NCBI GenBank assembly: GCA_035654835.1
Contig: DASRVZ010000082.1
Span: forward strand, 11,784-75,783
Origin: UBA4719 sp035654835
Lineage (GTDB): Bacteria; Actinomycetota; Actinomycetes; Actinomycetales; Dermatophilaceae
DNA length: 64,000 nucleotides
Direction: 5' to 3'
Shown: one piece after another, positions 42,097 through 51,020 of the stretch
How positions within the stretch are numbered: position 1 is the stretch's first letter
Layout of the letters: each line of letters starts with the position of its first letter
Position numbers and translations under genes: made by a program
Notes under the pieces: model-generated
The model's input: only the letters and a program-made list of their open reading frames with translations
Database searches by the model: none
Told to the model about the DNA's origin: nothing

Positions 42097-42453
42097 TCAG
42101 TGGCCTGCTCGTGCCGCGGCGCGGGCGCTGGCTTGCAGGTCCTTCAGCAGACCCATCTGGTCGGTGAGCAGCCCGGTCAGTACTTTGCGGGCCAGCGCCA
42201 ACAGCTCGGCCATGTCCTTCGAGGCGATGGAGTAGATCACGTTGTTGCCTTGTTTGCGGGCCACCACCATGCCGGCCTTGCGCAGCACAGCGAGCTGCTG
42301 GGAAAGGTGCGACGACTCCAGACCGAGCTCGGGCAGCAGCTCGGTCACTGAGTGCTCACGCTCGGCCAGCAGCTCCAGGATCCGGATCCGCGCAGGGTGC
42401 CCGAGGGCCTTGAAGAACTCGGCCTTAAGCGTGTAGATCGGCTCTGATGTCAC
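42097..42453 (-). CDS. ArsR-family regulator (Rv0081-like)
   Basis: The protein is 118 aa from GTG 42453. The winged-helix core is LKAEFFKALGHPARIRILELL, ELGLESSHLSQQLAVLRKAGMV and VIYSIAS (the first quoted in part). It has no cysteine, so it is not a classical Cys-based metal sensor. It closely resembles M. tuberculosis Rv0081 and sits directly before the same six genes, 37 bp ahead of the small subunit. Rv0081 is a hypoxia-linked repressor/hub in that species. The palindrome at 42508-42521 is its probable operator. Confidence 0.9.
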   Translation of the reverse strand: MTSEPIYTLKAEFFKALGHPARIRILELLAEREHSVTELLPELGLESSHLSQQLAVLRKAGMVVARKQGNNVIYSIASKDMAELLALARKVLTGLLTDQMGLLKDLQASARAAARAGH

Positions 42454-42507
42454 GGGTGACCCCCCTGGGGACTGATGCGTATTTCATCATTCGCCGGAAT
42501 ATGCACT

Positions 42508-42521
42508 TGATAAAGTTATCA
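42508..42521. promoter_or_regulatory. Palindrome TGATAAAGTTATCA in the ArsR / polymerase-domain gap
   Basis: TGATAA and TTATCA are perfect inverted repeats around AG in an unusually AT-rich patch. On the minus strand TATGAT (42523-42518), a good -10, overlaps it. This fits an autoregulated ArsR promoter and may also affect the rightward gene. Confidence 0.55.
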
Positions 42522-42586
42522 TATAGGTGCGAAGTCGAGCACCCACGGCACTGGAGCGCCCGGTCGCCAATGGCTACTTTGTGGCT

Positions 42587-43564
42587 ATGGCGGTCTCGGG
42601 CGGCAAATCCCCAGCAGTCGATAAGTCCCCGGCGGTCGAGCTGGAGGTAGGTGACCGCCTGGTGCGGATCTCCAATCCTGACCGGGTCTACTTCCCGGCC
42701 CGCGGGGAGACCAAGCTCGACCTGGCCAACTACTACCTGAGCGTCGGAGAGGGCATCGTTCGCGCGCTTCGTGAGCGGCCGTGCATGATGCACCGCTTCC
42801 CCGAAGGGGTCAGCGGCGAGAAGGTCCACCAGAAGCGGCTGCCGCACGGCGCGCCGCCGTGGCTCGAGACCGTCCGGGTGACTTTCCCGCGATACAACCG
42901 GCACGCCGACGAGCTGTGTGTCACCGAGCTGGCCAGCGTCATCTGGGCTGTCCAGATGTCCACCGTCGAGTTCCACCCCTGGAACTCCCGGCGCTCCGAC
43001 ACCGAGCACCCCGATGAGTGGCGCATCGATCTGGATCCCATGCCGGAGTGCGGTTTTGACACGGTCCGCCGGGTTGCCAACGTTGCCCATGAGGTGCTCG
43101 ACGAGCTGGGTGCCGTGGGTTGGCCGAAGACCTCAGGCGGTTCTGGCCTGCACATCTACGTGCGGATCGAACCACGGTGGGGCTTCGCAGATGTACGCCG
43201 GGCCGCGCTCGCCTTCGCGCGAGAGGTGGAGCGCAGAGCGCCGCGGGACGTGACCACCACGTGGTGGAGGAAGGATCGCGACCACAAGGCGGTCTTCGTC
43301 GACTACAACCAAAACGCCCGGGACCACACCATCGCCAGTGCGTACTCGGTGCGCGGAGTGCCCGAGGCCACTGTGTCCACCCCGATCACCTGGGATGAAG
43401 TCCAGAACGTCATGCCGCAGGACTGCACCATCGCCACGGTCCCTGCCCGATTTGCAGCGCTGGGTGATTTGCACAAGGGGATTGATGACGCCGTGTTTGC
43501 CCTGGACACCTTGCTGGATTGGGCAGAGCGAGACGAGCGCGACGAGGGGACGTTGCCGACCTGA
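42587..43564 (+). CDS. LigD-type polymerase domain (PolDom, archaeo-eukaryotic primase superfamily)
   Basis: The protein is 325 aa from ATG 42587 (a GTG at 42527 is in frame). PolDom motifs are SNPDRVYFPARGETKLDLANYYLSVGEGI (quoted in part), MMHRFPEGVSGEKVHQKR, the catalytic DLDP in WRIDLDPMP, SGGSGLHIYVRI and the third carboxylate region KAVFVDYNQNARDHTIASAYSVR (quoted in part). In bacterial NHEJ this domain fills gaps at broken ends, preferring ribonucleotides. No ligase or nuclease domain is fused, and no Ku gene lies in this window. Confidence 0.9.
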   Translation: MAVSGGKSPAVDKSPAVELEVGDRLVRISNPDRVYFPARGETKLDLANYYLSVGEGIVRALRERPCMMHRFPEGVSGEKVHQKRLPHGAPPWLETVRVTFPRYNRHADELCVTELASVIWAVQMSTVEFHPWNSRRSDTEHPDEWRIDLDPMPECGFDTVRRVANVAHEVLDELGAVGWPKTSGGSGLHIYVRIEPRWGFADVRRAALAFAREVERRAPRDVTTTWWRKDRDHKAVFVDYNQNARDHTIASAYSVRGVPEATVSTPITWDEVQNVMPQDCTIATVPARFAALGDLHKGIDDAVFALDTLLDWAERDERDEGTLPT

Positions 43565-43699
43565 TGACCCGCTTGAGCTCGGGCGGGCTCAGATTCTGCA
43601 AGTCGGGCACGGCGCGCCAAGCCACCGCGTAAAGTTGGTATTGCCGGCATATATCGTCGGCCGACGTCGGTCCGCGACCGACAGAGACCGAGTCGCCTC

Positions 43700-43978
43700 A
43701 TGCATGCCAACACCGCGGCGGACCCATCGTCCGGCTGCGATCCCTTGTCGGCACTCTTCCAAGAGGTCGCCAGCGCGCGAGCCGCGATGACGGTCGCCCG
43801 TCGGGCGCCGCTCGGCACGTCGAGCGTGGTCGACGTGGCACGAAAACGACTGCTCTTGGCACTTGAGGCCTTCACCGCCGAGCTGGAAGCTCGCAACCTG
43901 CCGGTGCCCTACGGCATCCGCGACGACCTTCGGATCCAGCGCCGAACCCTTGGCAAGTTCTCCGGCTCCTCCAGCTGA
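43700..43978 (+). CDS. Hypothetical protein (92 aa)
   Basis: Not recognised. It is helical with no signal peptide. The middle (SALFQEVASARAAMTVARRA and DVARKRLLLALEAFTAELEARN) would form two helices, followed by PYGIRDDLRIQRRTLG. Codon bias is in line with neighbours on this strand. There is no convincing RBS. It lies between the PolDom and HNH genes on the same strand. Confidence 0.5.
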   Translation: MHANTAADPSSGCDPLSALFQEVASARAAMTVARRAPLGTSSVVDVARKRLLLALEAFTAELEARNLPVPYGIRDDLRIQRRTLGKFSGSSS

Positions 43979-44036
43979 CCTACGGTCAGGCCGGCTCTTT
44001 CCGTAGACCTGGCGAATCACCTCATACGCTGGGGCG

Positions 44037-44432
44037 ATGGCGGTCAACCGAAGTCGCAAGGCCCGGGGGGCCCGCAGACGCAAGCGCCGGATGGATCGTG
44101 TCCAGCACGACCTCAGCGATGAGCAGTGGACCGCGCTCCAGGCGATGTGGGGTGGATGCGCGTACTGCGGCGCGACCCACAAGCCACTGCAGCGCGACTG
44201 CGTGCTGGCGCTCTCCCGCGGCGGGCGCTACACGCTCGACAACATCGCGCCGGCCTGCGGTTCCTGCAACGCCAGCAAGTGCAATGACGAAGTCACCGGC
44301 TGGCTGCGGCGCAAGCGGCTGGACGAGCGTGCCTTCCTGTTGCGTCACCTCGAGATCAAGGCGGCGCTCGCGCTGCGGTTCCCCGCCGAACCGGACGCCG
44401 AACCCGAGGCGCTGTGGACAACCTCCCGCTGA
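44037..44432 (+). CDS. HNH endonuclease-family protein
   Basis: The protein is 131 aa. A very basic N-terminus (RSRKARGARRRKRRMDR) is followed by the HNH fold: CAYCGATHKPLQRDCVLALSRGGRYTLDNIAPACGSCNASK (quoted in part). Two CxxC pairs bind structural zinc, with the Asn and C-terminal residues of the HNH motif, although the first His position is Asp-like. It may nick or cut DNA. No restriction-modification partner is adjacent. Confidence 0.85.
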   Translation: MAVNRSRKARGARRRKRRMDRVQHDLSDEQWTALQAMWGGCAYCGATHKPLQRDCVLALSRGGRYTLDNIAPACGSCNASKCNDEVTGWLRRKRLDERAFLLRHLEIKAALALRFPAEPDAEPEALWTTSR

Positions 44433-44472
44433 CCGGTCACCACTCGCGCGCTGATGCTGGTTCGATGGGTGC

Positions 44473-45750
44473 ATGGTTCAGGCACAGGACGGGTCGGGGC
44501 GGCTAGCGATCAGTCGACCGCAGCTTCGGCCGTGGCATTTCGTCCTCTTCTTCGGATTGGTCAGCCTGTTCGCGGACATGGTCTACGAGGGCGCGCGCAG
44601 CATCATCGGGCCCTACCTCGCGACGCTCGGGGCATCGGCGACAATCGTCGGGGCCGTTGCCGGCGCAGGGGAGTTCATCGGTTACGGCCTGCGAGTGGTC
44701 TCCGGATACCTGGTCCAGCGCCGGGGGCACTACTGGGCATGGACGATCACGGGTTACGCGCTGACGGTGCTCAGTGTTCCTTTGATCGGCTCGACCAACG
44801 TGATCGCCCCGGCATTGGTTCTGTACGGCACCGAGCGGCTGGGCAAGGCGGTGCGTTCACCGGCCAAGGACACGCTGTTGTCCTACGCGTCCACCCAGAC
44901 CGGCCGAGGAACCGCGTTCGGGGTCCACCAGGCGATGGACCAGGCCGGCGCCATGGCTGGGCCGCTACTTCTGGCGGCAGTTCTGTCGCAGCACGAGGGC
45001 AACTACCGCCTGGCCTTCGGTGTCCTCATCGTGCCAGGGGTCGTGGTCCTTGGACTGCTGTTCTGGCTACGCCATCGCGTCCCGGACCCACTGGCATACG
45101 AGGTTGAGGCCGTGGTGCCGCACGCTCCGGTGCCGCACGCTCCGGCCCCGCACGGTTCCGGGGAGAACTCAGAGGGGCACGTTGACAGGAGCGCTCGGGT
45201 CGACCTGCCACCACTGCTCTGGCAATACATCGGCACGATTGGCTTGTTGTCATTGGGGATTGCCTCGTTCCCACTGTTGGCCTTCCATGCCCAGACGCAG
45301 CACCTGCTCACGTCCGCGCAGGTGCCGTTGTTGTTCGCCCTGGCGATGCTGGTCGACGGCCTGAGTGGGTTGCTGATGGGCCGGTTCTATGACCGGCTTG
45401 GCCCCCAGGTCCTTCTCGTCGTGCCGGTTGCTGCTGGAGTGGCAGCCATCGCCTTCACCCAGAACGCAACGCTGATCTGGGTGGGCGTCGCCGTCTGGGG
45501 GCTTGTCCACGGCGTGATGGACTCAACCGTCAAGGCCGTGGTCACCGAGCTCGTCGTCCCTGCTTCTCGCTCCATCGCGTTCGGTTGGCTGGCCTTGGTT
45601 CGTGGCTTGGGGCTGCTGGCGGCGGGTGCCTCGCTCGGGTTCGCGTACGACCAGAGCATCACCGTGGCGGTCTGGCTGATCCTTGGAGTCAACGCTGCTG
45701 CCATGGCCGTCCTGGCCTTGGTACTGGCGCGTCTACGAGCAGGTCTGTGA
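44473..45750 (+). CDS. Major facilitator superfamily transporter
   Basis: The protein is 425 aa with about 12 helices. The opening FVLFFGLVSLFADMVYEGARSI and the A-like motif GYLVQRRGHYWAW mark an MFS subgroup of unassigned drug or metabolite exporters. The central loop contains a VPHAP repeat encoded by three 15-bp units (45115-45159), a local slippage expansion. The substrate is unknown. It ends 25 bp before the NDH-2 start. Confidence 0.85.
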   Translation: MVQAQDGSGRLAISRPQLRPWHFVLFFGLVSLFADMVYEGARSIIGPYLATLGASATIVGAVAGAGEFIGYGLRVVSGYLVQRRGHYWAWTITGYALTVLSVPLIGSTNVIAPALVLYGTERLGKAVRSPAKDTLLSYASTQTGRGTAFGVHQAMDQAGAMAGPLLLAAVLSQHEGNYRLAFGVLIVPGVVVLGLLFWLRHRVPDPLAYEVEAVVPHAPVPHAPAPHGSGENSEGHVDRSARVDLPPLLWQYIGTIGLLSLGIASFPLLAFHAQTQHLLTSAQVPLLFALAMLVDGLSGLLMGRFYDRLGPQVLLVVPVAAGVAAIAFTQNATLIWVGVAVWGLVHGVMDSTVKAVVTELVVPASRSIAFGWLALVRGLGLLAAGASLGFAYDQSITVAVWLILGVNAAAMAVLALVLARLRAGL

Positions 45751-45775
45751 GGACGTCGGTGAGTACGCTCGATCC

Positions 45776-47197
45776 GTGAGTCAGAGCGCTGCGCAAGGCA
45801 CCGTCTCTGGCCGCCGACACCGTGTGGTGGTGATCGGCTCCGGGTTCGGTGGGTTGTTCGCCACGCAGGCTCTCAAACGCGCCGACGTTGACATCACGCT
45901 GATCGCCAAGACCACCCACCACCTGTTCCAGCCCCTGCTCTATCAGGTCGCGACCGGCATCCTTTCCGAGGGTGAGATCGCACCGTCGACCCGCGAAATC
46001 CTTGGACGCCAACGTAATGCGCGCGTTCTGCTCGGCGAGGTCAACGCCATCGACCTCGCCAACCGCACCGTCACGTCGATGGTCCTGGACCAGGTTCGCG
46101 TCACGTCATACGACTCGCTCATCGTCGCCGCGGGTGCTGGCCAGTCGTACTTCGGCAACGACCACTTCGCGAAGTTCGCGCCGGGGATGAAGAGCATCGA
46201 CGACGCACTCGAGCTGCGGGGGCGCATCTTCGGCAGCTTCGAGATGGCAGAGCTGGTCGAGGACGAGGAACAGCGTGCCCGGCTGATGACCTTCGTGGTC
46301 GTGGGCGCTGGCGCGACGGGGGTTGAGATGGCCGGCCAGATTGCCGAGCTCGCGCATCGCACGCTCCGCCACGAGTTTCGGCGCATCGACCCTCGTCAGG
46401 CCCGCGTCATCCTGCTCGACGCGGCGACGTCGGTCCTGGGCTCGTTCGGCGACCGTCTCGGCGCCAAGGCAAAGACCAGGCTGGGCCAGATCGGGGTCGA
46501 GGTGCAGCTCGGCGCCAAGGTCGTGGGCGTCGACGGCACCGGCATCGAGGTCGAGGATGCCCTTGGACAAAGGCGCCGGATCGAGTCCGTCTGCAAGGTG
46601 TGGGCTGCCGGCGTCTCGGCCAGTCCGCTCGGGGCGCTTCTCGCTGAGCAGTCGGGCGCCGGCCTGGATCATGCGGGGCGCATCGAGGTTCGGCCGGACC
46701 TCACCCTGCCAGGACATCCCGAGGTCTTCGTGGTCGGCGACATGATCGCGCTCGGCGGGCTGCCCGGGGTGGCTCAGGTCGCCATTCAAGGGGGCCGTTA
46801 TGCGGCTGGTCAGATCAAGGCCCGACTGGCCGGAACGCCTGATGGTCAGCCCTTCCGGTACAAGGACAAGGGCAGTATGGCGACGATCTCGCGGTTCAGT
46901 GCGGTCGCCAGCATCGGGCGGCTCCGGTTCACCGGGTTCACAGCCTGGCTGATGTGGCTGGGCCTCCACCTCGTCTACATGGTCGGGTTCAAGAACCGGT
47001 TGACGACACTGTTGCATTGGGCGGTGAGCTTCGTCGGCCGCGGCCGTTCTGAGAGGACGGTCACTGAGCAGCAGGTATTCGCCCGTCAGGCGCTCGAACA
47101 GCTCGGCGGGGACTTCGCTCCCACGCTGTCTCCCCGCCCCGGACCCGGGCATCAGCCGGAGCAAGAAAGGCGGGCCGGGCAAGAACCTCCGGGCTGA
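45776..47197 (+). CDS. ndh: Type II NADH dehydrogenase (NDH-2)
   Basis: The protein is 473 aa. The FAD-binding motif is VVVIGSGFGGLFATQAL, the NADH-binding motif FVVVGAGATGVEMAGQIAEL, and the ending FVVGDMIAL plus GVAQVAIQGGRYAA. A hydrophobic membrane-anchoring region follows (FTGFTAWLMWLGLHLVYMVGF, quoted in part). NDH-2 oxidises NADH and reduces quinone without pumping protons. GTG 45776 is chosen as the last start before the conserved region; the RBS is weak. Its neighbour is the cox operon, another quinone-linked electron input. Confidence 0.9.
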   Translation: MSQSAAQGTVSGRRHRVVVIGSGFGGLFATQALKRADVDITLIAKTTHHLFQPLLYQVATGILSEGEIAPSTREILGRQRNARVLLGEVNAIDLANRTVTSMVLDQVRVTSYDSLIVAAGAGQSYFGNDHFAKFAPGMKSIDDALELRGRIFGSFEMAELVEDEEQRARLMTFVVVGAGATGVEMAGQIAELAHRTLRHEFRRIDPRQARVILLDAATSVLGSFGDRLGAKAKTRLGQIGVEVQLGAKVVGVDGTGIEVEDALGQRRRIESVCKVWAAGVSASPLGALLAEQSGAGLDHAGRIEVRPDLTLPGHPEVFVVGDMIALGGLPGVAQVAIQGGRYAAGQIKARLAGTPDGQPFRYKDKGSMATISRFSAVASIGRLRFTGFTAWLMWLGLHLVYMVGFKNRLTTLLHWAVSFVGRGRSERTVTEQQVFARQALEQLGGDFAPTLSPRPGPGHQPEQERRAGQEPPG

Positions 47198-47222
47198 GAC
47201 GTCGGTCGCCTAATGTGGGCTC

Positions 47223-48104
47223 ATGGCGCAACCACCCGAGTCGGCACACGAGGTCTCGACGAGGCTGCGGGCGACCGGCTATCTGCCTGACGAGGGTCTG
47301 TCCACGATCACCTACCTCGCCCTGGCCATGCAACGACCGCTGTTGCTCGAGGGAGAGCCGGGCACCGGCAAGACCGCCCTCGCCGAGGCCCTCGCCCTGC
47401 TGCTGGACGTCCCCCTGATCCGGCTCCAGTGCTACGAGGGGATCGACGCCAGCCAGGCCCTCTATGACTGGGACTTCCCGCGCCAGATCCTGCATCTGCG
47501 GACGGTCGAGGCGACCAGCGAGGGCGTGGACACAGAGGCGCTGGAAGCCTCACTGTTCGCCGACCGGTTCCTGCTCGACCGTCCCATCCTGAGGGCGCTT
47601 CGAGAGCAGGACGCTGTGCTGCTCATCGACGAGATCGACCGTGCGGACGACGAGTTCGAGGCGTTCCTGCTCGAGGTGCTGTCGACCAACCAGGTGACCA
47701 TCCCGGAGTACGGCGTGGTTCGCGCGGACAAGCCACCAGTGGTCGTCCTGACCTCGAACCGCACCCGTGAGCTGCACGACGCGCTCAAACGGCGCTGCCT
47801 GTATCACTGGATCGATCACCCGGGTCTGGCGCGCGAGGTCGAGATCGTGCGCAGCCGGCTGCCTGAGGTGTCCGCGAAGCTTGCCGAACAGGTGGCCCGC
47901 GCTGTGCAGCGCATGCGTACATCAGGTGACCTGCTCAAGCCTCCGGGCGTGTCCGAGACGCTGGACTGGGCTCGGGCGCTGCACCAGCTCGGGCGGGACG
48001 ACCTCGACCTCGAGACCGCGAGCGCCACCTTGGGCGCTGTGCTGAAGTACCGCGAGGACTCGGACCGTGTGCGGGAAACGCTGGACCTGATCCTGGCCGG
48101 ATGA
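47223..48104 (+). CDS. MoxR-type AAA ATPase (CoxD-like)
   Basis: The protein is 293 aa. Walker A is GEPGTGKT, Walker B VLLIDEIDRADDEFEAFLLE, and sensor 1 VVVLTSNRTREL. C-terminal LID motifs are VSETLDWARAL. In cox clusters CoxD is a MoxR ATPase that helps mature the Mo/Cu active site together with a VWA protein (CoxE). The gene is followed after 30 bp by the VWA gene. First gene of the operon. Confidence 0.9.
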   Translation: MAQPPESAHEVSTRLRATGYLPDEGLSTITYLALAMQRPLLLEGEPGTGKTALAEALALLLDVPLIRLQCYEGIDASQALYDWDFPRQILHLRTVEATSEGVDTEALEASLFADRFLLDRPILRALREQDAVLLIDEIDRADDEFEAFLLEVLSTNQVTIPEYGVVRADKPPVVVLTSNRTRELHDALKRRCLYHWIDHPGLAREVEIVRSRLPEVSAKLAEQVARAVQRMRTSGDLLKPPGVSETLDWARALHQLGRDDLDLETASATLGAVLKYREDSDRVRETLDLILAG

Positions 48105-48134
48105 GAATCATGGCGAAGGCCCAGTGAACGCCCA

Positions 48135-49268
48135 GTGAGCGACGGCTCGGGCGGCTCCGGCTTGAGCCCTGCCGGTCTGGCGCCTGACGAGATGCTGGTG
48201 GCGTTCACCCGCACGGTGCGTCATGCCGGCGTGGCCGTCACAGCTGACCGGACCCAGTCGTTCCTTCGGGCGGCCTCGTTAGCGGATGCGGGCGACCGTC
48301 AGGGTGTGTTCTGGGCCGGCCGTTCAACCCTCTGCTCGTCACAGGAAGACCTGGAACGTTATGACGCGGCGTTCCGCGCCTGGTTCTCTGCTGAGGGCGC
48401 ACCGCGCTGGCTCGGTGAGCCCGCGACGAGGACAGTCCAGCGGGCCTCGTTGGTGCCGGAGGCCACGGGTGGAGATGAGGGTGAGGCGCAGCCAGTGCGT
48501 GCCCTCGCGAGCTCGAACGAGGTGCTGCGCCATCGCGATATCGCCCTGCTCTCCGCGGCTGAACGCCGTTTGCTGGCAACGTTGTTCGCCGGGCTCCAGG
48601 TCGATCCTCCGCGTCGCCGCAGCCCGAGGCGGGGTCCGTCCAACAGAGGGGAGATCGACCCTCGGCGCACGCTGCGCGAACAGCTGCAGCGAGCGGGGGA
48701 GCCCGGACCGCTGCGTTATCGCCGTCCGCGGACCAAGGCCCGGCGGATTGTCATGCTGGTGGACGTGTCCGGGTCCATGGAGCCGTATGCCGACTCGCTG
48801 CTTCGGTTGGGCCACCGCATCTCCCACGCGATTCCGGGTCGGGTCGAGGTCTTCACGATCGGGACCCGCCTCACCCGGGTGACGACGGCACTACGGCTTC
48901 GCGATCCCGACGAGGCCCTCAAGTGCGCGGGTCAGAGCGTCCCGGACTGGTCTGGCGGCACCCGGCTGGGAGAGTCGATCCGGGCGTTCACCGCCCGATG
49001 GGGACAACGGGGGGTGGCTCGTGGCTCGGTCGTCATCATCGCCTCTGACGGGTGGGAGCGCGGCGACCCACGGCTGCTCGGTGAGCAGGTCGCCCGGCTT
49101 CAGCGCCTCGCCCATGCCGTCGTGTGGATGAACCCGCACCGCGGAAAGGCCGGATACGAACCCCTCCAGGGCGGTATCGCCGCGGCGCTGCCGTATGTTG
49201 ACCAGTTTGTGGCCGGGCACTCGCTCGCGTCGTTCGCGGAGCTGTTGAAGGTGGTGGCGCATGCGTGA
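48135..49268 (+). CDS. VWA-domain protein, CoxE family
   Basis: The protein is 377 aa from GTG 48135. The C-terminal VWA fold has the MIDAS motif VMLVDVSGSMEPYADSLL and the later DWSGGTRLGESIRAF and IIASDGWERGDP. An N-terminal COG3552 region precedes it, with a basic linker around residues 155-200. CoxE works with the MoxR ATPase in active-site maturation. The stop overlaps the XdhC-like start by 8 bases. Confidence 0.9.
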   Translation: MSDGSGGSGLSPAGLAPDEMLVAFTRTVRHAGVAVTADRTQSFLRAASLADAGDRQGVFWAGRSTLCSSQEDLERYDAAFRAWFSAEGAPRWLGEPATRTVQRASLVPEATGGDEGEAQPVRALASSNEVLRHRDIALLSAAERRLLATLFAGLQVDPPRRRSPRRGPSNRGEIDPRRTLREQLQRAGEPGPLRYRRPRTKARRIVMLVDVSGSMEPYADSLLRLGHRISHAIPGRVEVFTIGTRLTRVTTALRLRDPDEALKCAGQSVPDWSGGTRLGESIRAFTARWGQRGVARGSVVIIASDGWERGDPRLLGEQVARLQRLAHAVVWMNPHRGKAGYEPLQGGIAAALPYVDQFVAGHSLASFAELLKVVAHA

Positions 49269-50400
49269 GGTTCTGCCTGAGCTGATGACCTGGTGGCGCG
49301 ACGGCAAGACGATCGGCGTCGGGACCGTCGTGGGGACGTGGAGGTCGGCGCCGCGGCCGGCTGGTGCCTCCCTGCTGGTCGGCCCGGACCAGAGCGTCGT
49401 CGGTTCGGTCTCAGGGGGTTGCGTTGAAGGGGCGGTCTACGAGCTGGCCCAGCAGGTCATGGCCGACGGCGAGCCGGTGCTGCAGCGATACGGCGTCAGC
49501 GACGACGACGCGTTCGCCGTCGGGCTGACGTGTGGCGGCATCCTGGACGTGTTCGTGGAGAAGGTTTCGAAGGAGACGTTCCCCCAGCTCGGCGCGGTGG
49601 CCGACGACATCGAAGCCGGGCGCCCGGTCGCCGTGGCCACGGTGGTCGAGCACCCGGATCCTGCGTGGCTCGGGAGGCGACTGATCGTGCGTCCGGACCG
49701 GGCCGGCATACCTGTTGAGGGCAATCTGGGGTCCGAGCGCGCGCAATCCGCGATCGCCGACGACCTGCGTGGGCTTCTGGCCAGTGGCCGCACCGAGCTG
49801 CTCACCTACGGTCCGGACGGCCAGCGCAGGGGTGAGGGGATGCGCGTCTTCTGCGCTGCCTATGCCCCCAAGCCGCGGATGCTCGTCTTTGGTGCGATCG
49901 ACTTCGCCGCTGCAGTGGCACGGCTCGGGTCGTTCCTCGGATACCACGTGACGGTGTGTGACGCACGGCCTGTCTTCGCAACGGTCTCGCGGTTCCCGCA
50001 CGCCGATGAGGTGGTCGTCGACTGGCCGCATCGATACCTGAGCGAACAGGTGGCGGCTGGAGCCATCGACTCGCGCACAGTCATGTGCGTGTTGACCCAC
50101 GACCCCAAGTTCGACGTGCCACTGCTGGAGGTCGCGCTGCGGCTGCCGGACGTGGCCTACGTCGGAGCGATGGGATCGCGGCGCACCCACGCCGACCTGA
50201 TGAAGCGACTTCGCGCGGCGGGGCTGACCGATCAGGAGCTGGCCCAGCTGTCCAGCCCGATCGGGCTCGACCTTGGCGCGCGGACCCCCGAGGAGACGGC
50301 AGTCTCCATTGCCGCGGAGATCATCGCAGTGCGTTGGGGTGGCGGTGGTGGACGGCTTGCCGAGCTCGATGGCCGAATCCATCACCAGCTCAAAGCCTGA
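49261..50400 (+). CDS. XdhC/CoxI-family molybdoenzyme maturation factor
   Basis: The protein is 379 aa. The XdhC_CoxI domain has GSVSGGCVEGAVYELAQQV and the CGG-type LTCGGILDVFVE. The C-terminal Rossmann-type domain has LVFGAIDFAAAVARLGSFLGYHVTVCDARP (quoted in part) and ends GARTPEETAVSIAAEIIA. It would insert or sulfurylate the molybdenum cofactor before incorporation into the CoxL-type subunit. It overlaps the CoxE gene and lies 119 bp before coxS. Confidence 0.9.
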   Translation: MREVLPELMTWWRDGKTIGVGTVVGTWRSAPRPAGASLLVGPDQSVVGSVSGGCVEGAVYELAQQVMADGEPVLQRYGVSDDDAFAVGLTCGGILDVFVEKVSKETFPQLGAVADDIEAGRPVAVATVVEHPDPAWLGRRLIVRPDRAGIPVEGNLGSERAQSAIADDLRGLLASGRTELLTYGPDGQRRGEGMRVFCAAYAPKPRMLVFGAIDFAAAVARLGSFLGYHVTVCDARPVFATVSRFPHADEVVVDWPHRYLSEQVAAGAIDSRTVMCVLTHDPKFDVPLLEVALRLPDVAYVGAMGSRRTHADLMKRLRAAGLTDQELAQLSSPIGLDLGARTPEETAVSIAAEIIAVRWGGGGGRLAELDGRIHHQLKA

Positions 50401-50519
50401 CGGGGCTTGTGTCGCAGGTCACATCGCGGTTGTCTTGGTCCCACGCTCTCCGCTGTATGAGGTCGCCGCGTCCGGTGGGGTGTCCGATCCGTCGGCGGCT
50501 GTGGAGGGGTGGACCAGGG

Positions 50520-51020
50520 ATGACCCGAATCAGCCTCACTGTGGACGGTGTTGAGTATTCCGACGAGGTCGAGGATCGCACCCTGCTCGTGCAGTACCTC
50601 CGGGAGCAGGTCGGCAAGACCGGCACTGTGATCGGCTGCGACACGACGAACTGTGGCGCGTGCACCGTTCACCTCGACGGACGCAGCGTCAAGTCCTGCA
50701 CGATGCTGGCCGTTCAGGCCGACGGCCACGAGGTGACCACCATCGAGGGACTGGCCAAGGACGGTGTCCTGCACCCGATGCAGGCGGCCTTCCACGACAG
50801 TCACGCGCTCCAGTGCGGCTTCTGTACGCCGGGCATGATCATGTCCTCGATCGACCTGCTCAACGACAACGCCACCCCCACCGAGACCGAGATCCGCGAG
50901 GGACTCGAGGGCAACCTGTGCCGGTGCACGGGCTACCAGAACATCGTCAAGGCCGTGAAACAGGTGGCCGACGGGGTGCCTTCGGCAAGCGCCTCGGTTT
51001 CCACCGGAGCCTCGGCATGA
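50520..51020 (+). CDS. coxS: CO dehydrogenase-type small [2Fe-2S] subunit
   Basis: The protein is 166 aa. The plant-type ferredoxin cluster motif is GCDTTNCGACTVHLDG with the fourth Cys in SCTM. The second cluster uses CGFCTPGM and GNLCRCTGYQNI. It passes electrons from the molybdopterin subunit to the flavin subunit. ATG 50520 is chosen because the homologous N-terminus (ISLTVDGVEY) begins right after it. The stop overlaps the coxL start (ATGA). Confidence 0.93.
   Translation: MTRISLTVDGVEYSDEVEDRTLLVQYLREQVGKTGTVIGCDTTNCGACTVHLDGRSVKSCTMLAVQADGHEVTTIEGLAKDGVLHPMQAAFHDSHALQCGFCTPGMIMSSIDLLNDNATPTETEIREGLEGNLCRCTGYQNIVKAVKQVADGVPSASASVSTGASA

Noticed and set aside
42460..42480. GGGGACTGATG upstream of the ArsR gene as a DosR half-site
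   Set aside because: Only one half (GGGACT) matches; the facing half is absent, so I do not count it with the four good boxes.
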